DNA of 34,823 nucleotides from Gammaproteobacteria bacterium (GCA_021773555.1 JAJFKA010000155.1:1-34823), one strand, 5' to 3'; counted from the first letter of the stretch, positions 1-8,137 are shown. Notes: generated by a model not told the origin, from the letters alone. Numbers and translations: made by a program.

Positions 1-121
1 CTAACATAGGCCATGGTCGATCTCCGGGAGAGTGGAATTGTTTCGAAGCTTGAAGCTTAACCGGCTGGTCGACCATTTTCTATTTATCAATCAAAGACTT
101 ATCCTTAAGTAAGTGCCATTC

Positions 122-198
122 GGGTCGGGGTAAAATAGGACTTTTACTCTTACTCCGCCTCCAATCGCGTGGAACATTTTGTAAATTTTACCCGACCC
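122..198. repeat. Short inverted-repeat element
   Basis: The left arm GGGTCGGGGTAAAAT (122-136) is matched in reverse complement by ATTTTACCCGACCC (185-198), with one C missing. The 48 bases between contain a further TTACTCCGCC. The arms resemble the GGGTCGGAGTAAA-type block at 2136-2172. The element lies inside the 3' part of the broken carboxylesterase reading frame. It is too small to code for a transposase, so it is either a MITE/REP-like element or a structured relic. The inverted repeat is directly visible; its mobility is inference. Confidence 0.5.
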
Positions 199-551
199 CC
201 TTGTCGCACGAGAAAAAATAAGGCTGCGGCGAACATCGCACTACCGAGGATAAAACATCGAATTAGCCAACGGCGTTTTAGCCGACGTGTCACCGCCTTT
301 CTCGCATCGCGTGCGCCGCTCCAGGATGCAACGGGTTGGGGTGGCTTCCAGCGCAAAGCACCCGTCGGTGGGGCAGCGTAGGGAATGCCTCTAAAGACGT
401 TTACGCCATCTTCCACCGTCCCTGTCAGTGCTCCGGATCCGATTGCGCGTTGGATGGTCTTTTGAGGTGGAGTTGCCGCCCAACTGAATCCAAAGGCAAA
501 CAACAGGCATAAAACTGTGGCTGATCTAATAACAGGTTTAATAAAATACAC
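150..551 (-). pseudogene. Truncated type-B carboxylesterase fused to foreign tail
   Basis: The first 83 residues are the exported N-terminus of a type-B carboxylesterase. There is a signal peptide (residues 1-25), then the family start GTVEDGVNVFRGIPYAAPP (44-62) and a Trp-Ser-Gly-Ala-Arg segment near 77-81. Family members run to about 500 residues with a catalytic Ser, Glu and His, all of which are missing here. From residue 84 (near base 302) the frame enters unrelated sequence with one hydrophobic stretch and stops at residue 133, after crossing the inverted repeat at 122-198. The start is a GTG with a GGAGGGG ribosome site 9 bases upstream, so the 5' end was once functional. I read it as a deletion or insertion remnant. 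A short expressed fusion membrane peptide cannot be excluded. Confidence 0.7.
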
Positions 552-894
552 GTGGTATTACCCCTCCAAACGGAATGCAAACGGTTGGCTTGTGTAATAG
601 ATATGCCTCTGGTCGCTGGTTTGGATGCAGGTAGGCTTTTAGAAATTTCGGACTGGGCGGCTATCGACCCGGGATGGCGTCGATTGACCTATTGGCTCGA
701 GAGCCGCGGGTTATGTTGCGCGCAAACATTTTTACTGGAATTGACGTCCTCGAACTGGACTGCCGATAGCAGGAAGTCGGCGATGGCTAGTGACACTTGA
801 GGACAAGGGTCAGCAACCCGCAGGCAACTAACGCGAGCGTGGTCAAGGCGATCGAAACCTTCGAGATCGGTCAACTTCGTGTCCTACGATTCCT
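552..894. other. No recognisable gene
   Basis: Short open frames exist on both strands here but none has recognisable family motifs or a good ribosome site. The left edge holds the GGAGGGG ribosome site of the carboxylesterase remnant. I see no RNA gene or repeat. Confidence 0.5.
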
Positions 895-1284
895 TCAAAA
901 CCAGTAGTCCGTGACACACTTTCCGTCTCGAGGCAGGTCTTCAAAGCTTTCAAGACCATCAAAATGATCGATTGGAATGTCAGCAACCACAGATGGTTCT
1001 GCCAATCTAAGATTGACGGCTATGCGTTTTCTTCCGTCTTCTGAAGCCCTCTGCGCTCTCCAGGATATGACGCATCCGCAGGTTGGACAGAAGTGAAACT
1101 CAATGCTGTCACCACATATATACATTTGGGTCAAGCCCGAGACATTGATTCCTTCGTTCTCGTAGTCATACGCCCAAAGCACGCCGTAGCGCCGACATAC
1201 TGAGCAATTACATGCAGTGGCGCCGTCGGGCACGCCCTCGTAACTCCATTGAACGGACCCACAATGACATGAACCCTGAATCAT
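895..1284 (-). CDS. GFA / CENP-V family zinc protein (copy 1)
   Basis: This 129-residue protein has the full cysteine set of the glutathione-dependent formaldehyde-activating enzyme (GFA) fold: Cys6-x-Cys8-Gly, Cys25-x-Cys27-x-x-Cys30 and Cys66-x-x-Cys69-Gly. In the family these bind structural and active-site zinc. Gfa itself condenses glutathione with formaldehyde, but most homologues have no proven substrate, so the reaction here is unknown. It is cytosolic, with no signal peptide. The start has GGAGG directly upstream. It is a single gene with no adjacent formaldehyde dehydrogenase. It is one of four GFA-family genes in this window (others at 6370, 17130 and 30952), all too divergent to be recent duplicates. 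Confidence 0.85.
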   Translation of the reverse strand: MIQGSCHCGSVQWSYEGVPDGATACNCSVCRRYGVLWAYDYENEGINVSGLTQMYICGDSIEFHFCPTCGCVISWRAQRASEDGRKRIAVNLRLAEPSVVADIPIDHFDGLESFEDLPRDGKCVTDYWF

Positions 1285-1508
1285 AAAACCTCCGAGTTTT
1301 TTACGCGCGGTGATGGCGGCGAGCCGAACAGCGTCCAGTTACGTGGCCAAACACACCGCACTTGGCCTGCCTGTTTATCCAGCCCATCGAAAATCGTTAG
1401 ATGTTAATGTATAGGACGGAGGGCGGCTACCGGTCAAAGCTCTGCATCGCTTTTGATACGCAAGCCATACACGTATACTTCCGTGTGCAGTTTTGGGGGT
1501 AGGGATCT

Positions 1509-2042
1509 ATGTCGTTGCAAGAATGGGGTGCGCTCGGCGAATTAATTGGAGGCGTAGCGGTGTTGTTTACCCTCGTCTATCTTGCTTTTCAGGTGAGACA
1601 ATCCAGTAAAATTATCGATGACCAGAGAATCCTGTCGCGTGCTGAGCAGCTTGGACGTACCTGGGAATTATTTTCTGATCATAACCGGGAATTTGAAGTA
1701 GTCTACCCACTGTTTAAAAAATTTGATGACGGAGCTACGCTAACTGACGAGGAGCTTCTTAAGCTTGATACGGTTCTGGTGAATTTCGTTAATTTACTAA
1801 GACGTACGAAAGGTCAGTCGGAAATTGGCGAATATAATTCAGCCTGGGAAACCTGGGTGCATGCTTTCGCTCCATTTTTTTTAAAGGAAGGGTTCGGACA
1901 TTTCTGGTGGGAAAAATTGAAGGGTAACGACGATGATTCAGATTTTGTCGCCGCGATGGAGAAAGCATTGACGGCAGAGAAACATAATAGTTATTCCGCA
2001 CACGTCAGCGAGCTTAGGCAAATGACTGGTCACTCGCGGTAA
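1509..2042 (+). CDS. Hypothetical protein with N-terminal membrane anchor
   Basis: A 177-residue protein starting at an ATG behind a G-rich ribosome site (GGGGGTAGGGATCT). Residues about 9-28 form one hydrophobic helix (GELIGGVAVLFTLVYLAFQV), followed by a charged, mostly helical domain with several Trp and Phe residues. Single-anchor proteins with this opening are common and uncharacterised in marine gammaproteobacteria. I do not recognise a catalytic motif and assign no function. It stands alone, with 224 bp of non-coding DNA upstream, and is convergent with the acyl-CoA dehydrogenase gene downstream. Confidence 0.75.
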   Translation: MSLQEWGALGELIGGVAVLFTLVYLAFQVRQSSKIIDDQRILSRAEQLGRTWELFSDHNREFEVVYPLFKKFDDGATLTDEELLKLDTVLVNFVNLLRRTKGQSEIGEYNSAWETWVHAFAPFFLKEGFGHFWWEKLKGNDDDSDFVAAMEKALTAEKHNSYSAHVSELRQMTGHSR

Positions 2043-2135
2043 CTGACAGAATCCTGGGCGTTACTTGTTGGTATCTGTGTAGGGTCGGCGGCAGAAGGAG
2101 CGTTTGCGGTAATCTGTAGATGCATGTTATGTGAT

Positions 2136-2172
2136 GTGGGGTGTTTACTCCGGCACTTTACTCCGACCCCAC
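2136..2172. repeat. Small repeat block between convergent genes
   Basis: GTGGGGT (2136-2142) and its exact reverse complement ACCCCAC (2166-2172) bound two direct copies of TTTACTCCG (2144-2152 and 2157-2165). The block sits between convergent genes and could form a 7-bp stem. It shares the TTTACTCCGACCCC theme with the inverted repeat at 122-198, which suggests one dispersed repeat family. A role as terminator or mobile-element relic is inference. Confidence 0.45.
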
Positions 2173-2174
2173 AG

Positions 2175-3260
2175 TTAAAAGAGGGAGCGACTGATAACGA
2201 CATTCTGAATTTCAGTCGTTCCATCGAGATATTCGGCCATCTTCGCGCAAGCCAGATGGCGTGCCAGTGGATGTTCTTGCTGCAGGCCAGATGCTCCCAT
2301 TAGCTGCATGCAATCAGCAATTCTTCGCAAGGCGACAGTTGTTGCAAACTTTTTCGCCTTTGCAGCAAGCACTGATGACGAGTCAGGACCCTCATGGGCG
2401 ATGGCTGCTTCCCTGGTGAGTGCGCTGGCAGCGGCCAGTTCAGTTGCAATGTCAGCGACCCGCCACTGATTACCCTGAAGGTCTGTCACCGATTCACCTT
2501 TAAATTTTCTGGATCCTGCGAAATCAATCGCATAGTGGAGTGAAGCTTCCAGCATGCCACAGCACATTGCTGCGACCGTAATTCTGGCAAGGTCTATCCC
2601 CTCTAAAGCAGCTCTTAATCCATTCCCCTGTGTAATTAGAACATTTTCTATTGGCACCTTGACCTTATCAAAGATAAAACCTGTGGTTCCGAGTGCATGA
2701 CCTCCCAGCAGTGAATATTTGTCTCCGCGACAAACTCCCGGCAGGTTTGCTGGAATGATAAGCGCGAGCATACCTTGTTCAGTCTGCGCGTAGACGCTTA
2801 GCACATCGGCGCGTGTTCCATTCGATACCCAGGCTTTTTCGCCAGTGACTATGTAGTGGTCACCTTTCAGGGTAGCGGTGGTTGTTATTGCCGCGGCATC
2901 GCTTCCACCCTGAGGTTCAGTCAACAGAAATCCGCCAATCCGTTCACCCGAAAGCATTCCGGGAAGAAACATCTCCTTTAGTTGGTCACTCCCGTTCACT
3001 GCAATTGAGCGTGCCAGGTTATTGTGGACAATCAGCGAAAATGCGCATGCCATATCTACTGCGGCAATTTCCTTGAGCACATCGGAGAGTTCAACCACCC
3101 CTAGACCCATGCCACCTGACCCGGTTGGAACAATCAGGCCTGTTAGTCCATATGTCCCGGCGATCTTGAAAATTTCACGTGGCATAAGCTGTTCAGATTC
3201 CCACTGGCTTGCGAAGGGGACGACATGTTTTTCCAGGAACTCTTCTGTTCTCACTTCCAT
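2175..3260 (-). CDS. Acyl-CoA dehydrogenase family protein
   Basis: A flavoprotein of the acyl-CoA dehydrogenase fold, expected to make an alpha,beta double bond in an acyl-CoA and pass electrons to ETF. Visible family signatures are FLLTEPQGGSDAAAI (FAD/substrate loop), GEKAWVSNGTRADV, and the C-terminal MGASGLQQEHPLAR with YLDGTTEIQNVVISRS. The position that is the catalytic Glu in most relatives (IYEGT-E-I) reads Asp here (YLDGT). The ATG at 3260 gives 361 residues. An in-frame TTG at 3272 adds four residues; a stop just upstream blocks any longer form. The N-terminus is about 15-20 residues shorter than usual. It probably forms an operon with the VOC gene that ends about 50 bases upstream. 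Substrate unknown. Confidence 0.88.
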   Translation of the reverse strand: MEVRTEEFLEKHVVPFASQWESEQLMPREIFKIAGTYGLTGLIVPTGSGGMGLGVVELSDVLKEIAAVDMACAFSLIVHNNLARSIAVNGSDQLKEMFLPGMLSGERIGGFLLTEPQGGSDAAAITTTATLKGDHYIVTGEKAWVSNGTRADVLSVYAQTEQGMLALIIPANLPGVCRGDKYSLLGGHALGTTGFIFDKVKVPIENVLITQGNGLRAALEGIDLARITVAAMCCGMLEASLHYAIDFAGSRKFKGESVTDLQGNQWRVADIATELAAASALTREAAIAHEGPDSSSVLAAKAKKFATTVALRRIADCMQLMGASGLQQEHPLARHLACAKMAEYLDGTTEIQNVVISRSLF

Positions 3261-3322
3261 TTGCGCATCCAATGACTAATCAATTAGCGGTTTAATAAAC
3301 TGTTCTGCGACGACACCAGGGT

Positions 3323-3694
3323 CTATCTTGAGTAGATAGCCAGTCCATAACCATCCGGGTCTCTTACGATGAATTCAGTGTGGCCCGCCAATTCAATAAA
3401 CCTGGGTTCACTCTCGACATTGGCTGCCATCGCCATTGCCTGTTTATGGACCGCGAATACATCCTCGACATTCACGTAGCACAGTACACCGAGACCTCTT
3501 GGCGTATCATCATTGATATTTACGCCATGCTCATCTCCTTCAAGTTTGTGGAACTGGAACAGCAACTCTCCATTAACATCGGTAATCATTTCGTACTCAC
3601 TGCCACCATGACCACTTCTGGCTGTCAGGAGTTGCTGATACCAATTGGAAGAAGCCTCCACGTCACGAACAAATAGCATAATCTCTGTTTTCAT
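3323..3694 (-). CDS. VOC (glyoxalase/bleomycin-resistance) family protein
   Basis: A 123-residue single-domain protein with the vicinal-oxygen-chelate pattern: an N-terminal MLFVRDVEASSNWYQQLL, a central GLGVLCYVNVEDV strand pair, and the terminal GHTEFIVRDPDGYGLAIYS typical of the last beta-alpha-beta-beta unit, where a metal-ligand Glu usually lies. VOC proteins include isomerases, dioxygenases and antibiotic-binding proteins, so the reaction is open. It is the first gene of a probable two-gene minus-strand operon with the acyl-CoA dehydrogenase, suggesting a role in the same acyl-CoA pathway. The ribosome site is weak. Confidence 0.8.
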   Translation of the reverse strand: MKTEIMLFVRDVEASSNWYQQLLTARSGHGGSEYEMITDVNGELLFQFHKLEGDEHGVNINDDTPRGLGVLCYVNVEDVFAVHKQAMAMAANVESEPRFIELAGHTEFIVRDPDGYGLAIYSR

Positions 3695-4218
3695 TATCTT
3701 TGATTCTTTAGGGGAACTGGATATCGATTATTAACCCTCATCAGCCAATACTCAATCAGCGATACTCGCAGAATTTCGCGTTGGTTAAGAGTTGAACCAG
3801 ACTAGCGTTAAGCTTGCGCCTACTAAAGATAAATCCAGACTCCTTCGTTGCAGGAGCGTGGCTAATTAGGGGTGCGAATTGGCATGTTGGCCTCCGTTTC
3901 GCCATGAAGCGATCGGTTGGGTTGTCGAAATCCAACATCAACAAAAACCAGCGAGGCCACAATTGCCATTACACCTAACAGTTCGGTCGATGTTTTCTAA
4001 TCCAGAGTTTTCTATCAGGTTTCCTCGAAATGTCTTCAACAGCGACTGCAAATTGCTGCTGGAACGAACACTCAATCCGGTTATCGTGAGCAGGGTAACC
4101 TTCCCTATGCATCAGCAATGCATGGCACACGGTATCAGGTCATATCATCAGGACAGAACGCCGGGTCAGTCGCACGCTCCGGGCAAACACCTCGGCATCC
4201 GCGGATCTCACAAAGTAG
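3695..4218. other. Long non-coding gap
   Basis: There are over 500 bases between the divergent VOC and ArsR genes with no supportable gene. Open frames on both strands (about 3756-3962 minus and 3879-4235 plus) lack recognisable motifs and ribosome sites and may be decayed sequence. I see no hairpin terminator or RNA gene. Confidence 0.45.
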
Positions 4219-4256
4219 TTGACAGAACCAGTTAATTATATAACCTATGTGTTATG
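4219..4256 (+). promoter_or_regulatory. ArsR operon promoter and operator
   Basis: A consensus -35 TTGACA (4219-4224) is followed by TATAAC (4239-4244). An inverted repeat ATAAC-N6-GTTAT (4240-4244 / 4251-4255) overlaps both the -10 and the ATG at 4254. This is the layout expected for ArsR autorepression. The -35/-10 spacing of 14 is short, so the true -10 is uncertain. No ribosome site precedes the ATG, so a leaderless transcript is plausible (inference). Confidence 0.5.
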
Positions 4257-4619
4257 GAAGAACCGCGTTCAACTGCACCACCAGCAAATCTCGATGCCAT
4301 CTTTGCGGCATTAGCTGATCCGACCAGGCGGGCAATCCTCTCGCGGTTGGTTGATGGTCAGGCGTCAGTTAACGAAATCGCTGCACCCTTTCAAATGAGC
4401 CAACCGGCAGTTTCGCGGCACCTGAAAGTGCTGGAGCGAGCCGGATTGATTGAGCGGGAAATCGATGAACAAAGACGCCCGGCCAGGCTGAAAGCCCGGA
4501 CCCTGGTCGCTGCAGTTGATTGGCTGCAGGAATTTAGAGCGTTCTGGGATACGAGCTTTAATCAACTCGATACTGTGCTCTTCGACATGAAACAAACCAA
4601 AACAAGGAAAAAACCATGA
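4254..4619 (+). CDS. ArsR/SmtB-family transcriptional repressor
   Basis: A 121-residue winged-helix regulator. The ArsR signature ALADPTRRAILSRL is at residues 21-34, then the recognition region MSQPAVSRHLKVLERAGLI and a wing with paired Arg. No CxC-type metal-binding motif is visible, so it belongs to the metal-independent ArsR group that usually pairs with SRPBCC proteins. It is the first gene of a three-gene operon and overlaps the next gene by 4 bases (ATGA). The inverted repeat over its own start codon suggests autorepression. The signal it senses is unknown. Confidence 0.9.
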   Translation: MEEPRSTAPPANLDAIFAALADPTRRAILSRLVDGQASVNEIAAPFQMSQPAVSRHLKVLERAGLIEREIDEQRRPARLKARTLVAAVDWLQEFRAFWDTSFNQLDTVLFDMKQTKTRKKP

Positions 4620-5128
4620 GTGATTTACCAGAATATGTTCTGGACCGAATTTTCGACGCGCCACGTGAAATGGTCTGGCGCGCATGGACCGACCCTGAAC
4701 TTGTAAAGCGATGGTATGGCCCTGGCATCGAAACAATTATTCATGGATTCGATTTGCGCGCAGGTGGAGCCTGGTTGAACGAGATGAAGTGGGGTGGAAA
4801 CTCAGACTTCAGCAAAATGGTTTTTCAGGAGGTGGCTGACGATTCCAAACTCGTCTGGCATCACAGTTCGACGGACGCGCAATGGAATGTTATCGCCAAT
4901 CCCATGATGCCGGATTGGCCGCAGGTGCTGCTGACCACAGTGTTGTTTGAAGACAGGCAGGACAAGACATTTGTACGGCTCTCCCAGATTCCCATCGGAG
5001 CATCTGACGCGGAGATCGCGTGCTTTACGTCGACCATGTCGGGTATGGATAACGGCTGGGGTAAGGGGTACACCATTATCGACGAGATGCTGACCGAGAT
5101 GCGCTCGCAAGGGGGGCAGGGTGACTGA
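4616..5128 (+). CDS. SRPBCC (AHSA1-like) domain protein
   Basis: A 170-residue START/AHSA1-type ligand-binding protein. The opening VLDRIFDAPREMVWRAWTDP and KRWYGPG are the standard N-terminal features of the family, and the C-terminus ends in a long amphipathic helix around GMDNGWGKGYTIIDEMLTEM. Such proteins enclose a hydrophobic cavity and are commonly co-transcribed with ArsR regulators; the ligand is unknown. The start overlaps the arsR stop and the end overlaps the next gene by 8 bases, which indicates translational coupling. Confidence 0.88.
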   Translation: MSDLPEYVLDRIFDAPREMVWRAWTDPELVKRWYGPGIETIIHGFDLRAGGAWLNEMKWGGNSDFSKMVFQEVADDSKLVWHHSSTDAQWNVIANPMMPDWPQVLLTTVLFEDRQDKTFVRLSQIPIGASDAEIACFTSTMSGMDNGWGKGYTIIDEMLTEMRSQGGQGD

Positions 5129-5567
5129 TAAAAGCGATGTTGCAGTTCACTGGAGCTTTTGGGTTATTGGCATCATCTCACTGCTCTGGTATGTGATGGG
5201 CAGTATGAATTTGGTCGCCCAGATGACCACTGACGTCGTTGCATCGATGTCGGAAACTCATCGCGCGATTATCGAAAATCGTCCGGTCTGGGCAACCGCC
5301 GGATTTGCGCTCGGCGTGCTGGGCGGTGCTCTGGGCTGCATTCTGTTACTGCTTAGAAAGTCAGCCGCCTTCCCGGTATTTATTGTGTCTCTGGCCGCTG
5401 TAGTCGTAACCACACTGCACACCGTGCGTATCGCATCCTCAGGTATTGAATTCGGGATGTTCGATACCATCATGATGATTGTCATGTCCCCTGTGGTGGC
5501 CGCATTGCTGATCTGGTATTCATGGTGGGTCGCGCGTAAAGGCTGGATGAAAAATAGCCTTAACTGA
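5121..5567 (+). CDS. Four-helix membrane protein of the ArsR operon
   Basis: A 148-residue integral membrane protein with four predicted helices (about residues 12-33, 56-78, 82-101 and 115-138) and no large soluble domain. It starts with GTG inside the end of the SRPBCC gene, with a purine-rich AAGGGGGGCAGG ribosome site just upstream. The three-gene order regulator, SRPBCC protein, small membrane protein recurs in proteobacteria, often with DoxX-like or unnamed membrane proteins. I see no specific family motif. It probably works with the SRPBCC protein in handling a lipophilic compound, which is inferred from context only. Confidence 0.75.
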   Translation: MTDKSDVAVHWSFWVIGIISLLWYVMGSMNLVAQMTTDVVASMSETHRAIIENRPVWATAGFALGVLGGALGCILLLLRKSAAFPVFIVSLAAVVVTTLHTVRIASSGIEFGMFDTIMMIVMSPVVAALLIWYSWWVARKGWMKNSLN

Positions 5568-5629
5568 ACTGACCAGTGCACGTGCGGTGATCCCTGTAGC
5601 AACGGAGAATCCGTTAGGAGGATGCGTCA

Positions 5630-6148
5630 ATGCCAGGATTGATTGGAAGATTGTCGAGACGACTCTTGACCGAACAACTACGTCTGGTGACTGCTGAGTC
5701 GTGCACGGGTGGATTGATTGCCAGTCGCTGTACCGCGATGGAGGGTAGTTCCGAGTGGTTCGAAGGCGCTTTTGTTACCTACCGACCCGCGGCGAAACAG
5801 GCGATGGTCGGGGTTTCAGCGCTCAACCTTGATCGCTATACCGCAGTGAGTGAACCAGTGGCCCGCGAAATGGCTGAAGGGGCCTTACAGCGCACCTCTG
5901 CCGACGTCAGTATTTCGGTCACCGGCATCGCGGGTCCGGGTGGTGGTGATATCATAACGCCGGTAGGCACAGTGTGGTTTGCCTGGGCGCGTCGCCGGGG
6001 AGCTGAAATAGAGTGCCTCGGCACTGACTGCGAATGTTTTCAGGGTAACCGGGATTCGGTTCGCGCAAGCGCCGTCGAGTTCGCTATCAATGGATTACTC
6101 AAGTTACTGGATGAATCCCGTCCCGACCTTGTGCCCGGGGATCGTTGA
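5630..6148 (+). CDS. pncC: CinA C-terminal-type nicotinamide-nucleotide amidase
   Basis: A 172-residue stand-alone version of the CinA C-terminal domain, which deamidates NMN to nicotinic acid mononucleotide in the NAD recycling pathway. TAESCTGGLIA carries the family's catalytic Ser (Ser24). Tyr51 and Lys56 in FVTYRPAAK match the conserved Tyr and Lys, and VTGIAGPGGG is the second family signature. The length matches PncC enzymes that lack the MoaB-like N-terminal domain. The start has GGAGGA 9 bases upstream. It is separated from the ArsR operon by about 60 bases and probably transcribed alone. Confidence 0.9.
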   Translation: MPGLIGRLSRRLLTEQLRLVTAESCTGGLIASRCTAMEGSSEWFEGAFVTYRPAAKQAMVGVSALNLDRYTAVSEPVAREMAEGALQRTSADVSISVTGIAGPGGGDIITPVGTVWFAWARRRGAEIECLGTDCECFQGNRDSVRASAVEFAINGLLKLLDESRPDLVPGDR

Positions 6149-6369
6149 GAATATCCCCCTAGCCGCACTGTAAAAAGAGATTGTTCGTCAATCCGTTTGC
6201 TTAGGCGTACTATTTTGTACAGACGAACAAGCGGTGAAGTGATCTCGTCTTGTATCAGCCGTCCCGCCGCTTGTCGACGCAACCGTTTGGCAGCTTAAGA
6301 TTGTGTATGTGCCGACGTCGGTATGCCCGGGTCAACCAGCGAATAAACAACACTTCGGGAGGTATCCAC

Positions 6370-6843
6370 ATGGGTCTGGAAAAACCAATAACGGGGGGCT
6401 GCTACTGCGGCGCGGTTCGATACGAGTCTACGGAGCCGCCGGTTCGATGCGGCATGTGTCACTGTAGCATGTGCCAGCGATGGCTTGGAGGTGCCGCGGC
6501 GATGGGCGTCTTCTTTGAGGTTGATTCGTTCAGATTCAGCAAGGGTGAACCTGCACGATTCATGACTTCGAAGATTCTGGAACGACATTACTGTGCGGAC
6601 TGTGGTGGATCGATTGGTCACCGCTACAAGTTTGGCGACACGGCCAGTATCGAGATCATATTTGTTGGCACGCTGGACGAACCGAAAGCAGTGGACACAC
6701 CCAGTTTTTACTTTGGAGTAGAAGATCATCTCCCCGGCTGGATAACGCTCAGAGAAGGCATAACGCAGATCCGCGCGGACACATCGCCCCAGATCGCCGA
6801 GCGGTTTGCGGAGGAACAGCGTCAGAATCCTGACACTGAGTGA
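6370..6843 (+). CDS. GFA / CENP-V family zinc protein (copy 2)
   Basis: A 157-residue member of the GFA fold with complete cysteine motifs: Cys11-x-Cys13-Gly, Cys30-x-Cys32-x-x-Cys35 and Cys75-x-x-Cys78-Gly. The extra Cys27 just before the second motif is not a family ligand. The ATG at 6370 is chosen over an upstream in-frame start because GGGAGGT lies 6 bases before it and the CxCG motif then falls at the usual distance from the N-terminus. Function beyond zinc binding is unknown. It is convergent with the hydrolase gene downstream. Confidence 0.85.
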   Translation: MGLEKPITGGCYCGAVRYESTEPPVRCGMCHCSMCQRWLGGAAAMGVFFEVDSFRFSKGEPARFMTSKILERHYCADCGGSIGHRYKFGDTASIEIIFVGTLDEPKAVDTPSFYFGVEDHLPGWITLREGITQIRADTSPQIAERFAEEQRQNPDTE

Positions 6844-6892
6844 GCGTGCGTTGCCTGGGCCGGAATGCGTCCACCCGTCATGCAAATTACGT

Positions 6893-7696
6893 TCATTCAG
6901 ATATCGAGAGAAATCGGAGTAAAGCCGTCCAGGATGCAGTGGCGGCGTCTCTTTGATAACCGACAGTCAGACCGTTTCCGATATCAAGCATCGCTGGTGC
7001 CGCTTCGATGTCAAAACCATGCCGTGCGCCGGGATACCTGCGGACAGTGATTTGCTGATTATCAGGAACTGAGTTCACCAGATTTTCACAGCTACTCGGA
7101 TCTGCAATATCATCGCTTCCGCCGAGTAAGATCAGTATTGGCACGGAAGTGCGCAATGATGTCTGACGATCGCAGGGCGGATAGATGGCGGTTGCAGAGC
7201 GAACACTGCTGACATCGCGTGATCCATCCAGCCAGGTGAGCACGCCTCGACCGCCCATTGACCAGCCGATAATGTGAAGATTTTCGGGGTCTACGTAAGA
7301 TAGTTCGCTCGACCATGCGATCGCCTCATCGATGTAGTCGGCTATTCGATTTCCATCAATCGGACTGGCACAGGCCGATAACAGACCTTCGGCGGTATTG
7401 ATATTCAGCAACAGCACGACGTATCCCTCCGCCTCCAATCGCTCCGCCACATCGCGGTAGTGTCGACGAAACAGCAGATCGTCCTCGCGCAGTTGCGGAT
7501 TGGATGCCTCGGCGCTTCGATCATCCGATGAAATACCGCTACAACCTGGAACCGCGATGATTGTTGGAAGACGCCCCTGCGCGGACGGAACATACAAATA
7601 ATGATTGTCGAGCACAAGCTCCCGCAGGGACTGACCGAAAGAAATGATCGGCAATGCCAGCAACAACAGGGCGATTAGTGCGTTTTGATATTTCAT
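6893..7696 (-). CDS. Exported alpha/beta hydrolase (dienelactone-hydrolase-like)
   Basis: A 267-residue protein with a signal peptide (residues 1-21, MKYQNALIALLLLALPIISF). The nucleophile elbow GWSMGG has Ser146. The downstream ILLGGSDDI probably supplies the acid, and GARHGFD the catalytic His, in the arrangement of dienelactone-hydrolase-like enzymes. Expected to be a periplasmic or secreted esterase; substrate unknown. The ATG at 7696 has GGGAG just upstream. An in-frame TTG at 7711 is less likely. Residues 47-51 (VPGCS) form the oxyanion-hole strand. Confidence 0.82.
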   Translation of the reverse strand: MKYQNALIALLLLALPIISFGQSLRELVLDNHYLYVPSAQGRLPTIIAVPGCSGISSDDRSAEASNPQLREDDLLFRRHYRDVAERLEAEGYVVLLLNINTAEGLLSACASPIDGNRIADYIDEAIAWSSELSYVDPENLHIIGWSMGGRGVLTWLDGSRDVSSVRSATAIYPPCDRQTSLRTSVPILILLGGSDDIADPSSCENLVNSVPDNQQITVRRYPGARHGFDIEAAPAMLDIGNGLTVGYQRDAATASWTALLRFLSISE

Positions 7697-7861
7697 GGTG
7701 AGCTCCCACAAAGATCCAACATCTGATGGCAGCGCCGAATCGAGACAGCCATCATGTCAGCGCCTGAATTTTCCACTGATGAGGGTACAAATTCCAGTGA
7801 CAGGAGCGTAACCTGTTCCAGCACTCAAGGCACTCGCTCTAACCTACGGAGGGCTTCCATC

Positions 7862-8137
7862 ATGAGAGGAGATTACTTCTTTGTTCTGGCACTGATCGCA
7901 CTATTGGGAAGCTGCGGTGGCATACCCACTTCTTATGAAAAGCTGGGTAAAATGTCTGATTCGCAGCTCGGCAAGTTCTGTCGGAATCAAGGGACGAAAG
8001 CCAGTCAGGATTGCATCAGTTACACGACCAATGATTCTTCGATCAAGGGCTGTGAAGCGCAGGTCCGCGCCGCCAGGGAAAATGTCCAACGCTGCAGCAA
8101 TGAATACAGCAACCGAAATGCGCGTAACCGAAACTAG
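7862..8137 (+). CDS. Small lipoprotein
   Basis: A 91-residue protein opening with a short hydrophobic signal and a lipobox-like LLGSC, then a polar domain with four further Cys residues spaced along it and a basic, Asn-rich tail. The extra Cys suggest disulfides in the periplasm. The ATG at 7862 follows GGAGGG by 9 bases; the longer reading frame upstream of it has no ribosome site. No family recognised. It is transcribed divergently from the exported hydrolase. Confidence 0.7.
   Translation: MRGDYFFVLALIALLGSCGGIPTSYEKLGKMSDSQLGKFCRNQGTKASQDCISYTTNDSSIKGCEAQVRAARENVQRCSNEYSNRNARNRN

Noticed and set aside
3756-4235. Open frames on both strands in the VOC-ArsR gap
   Set aside because: No motif or ribosome site and they overlap each other; probably decayed or non-coding sequence.
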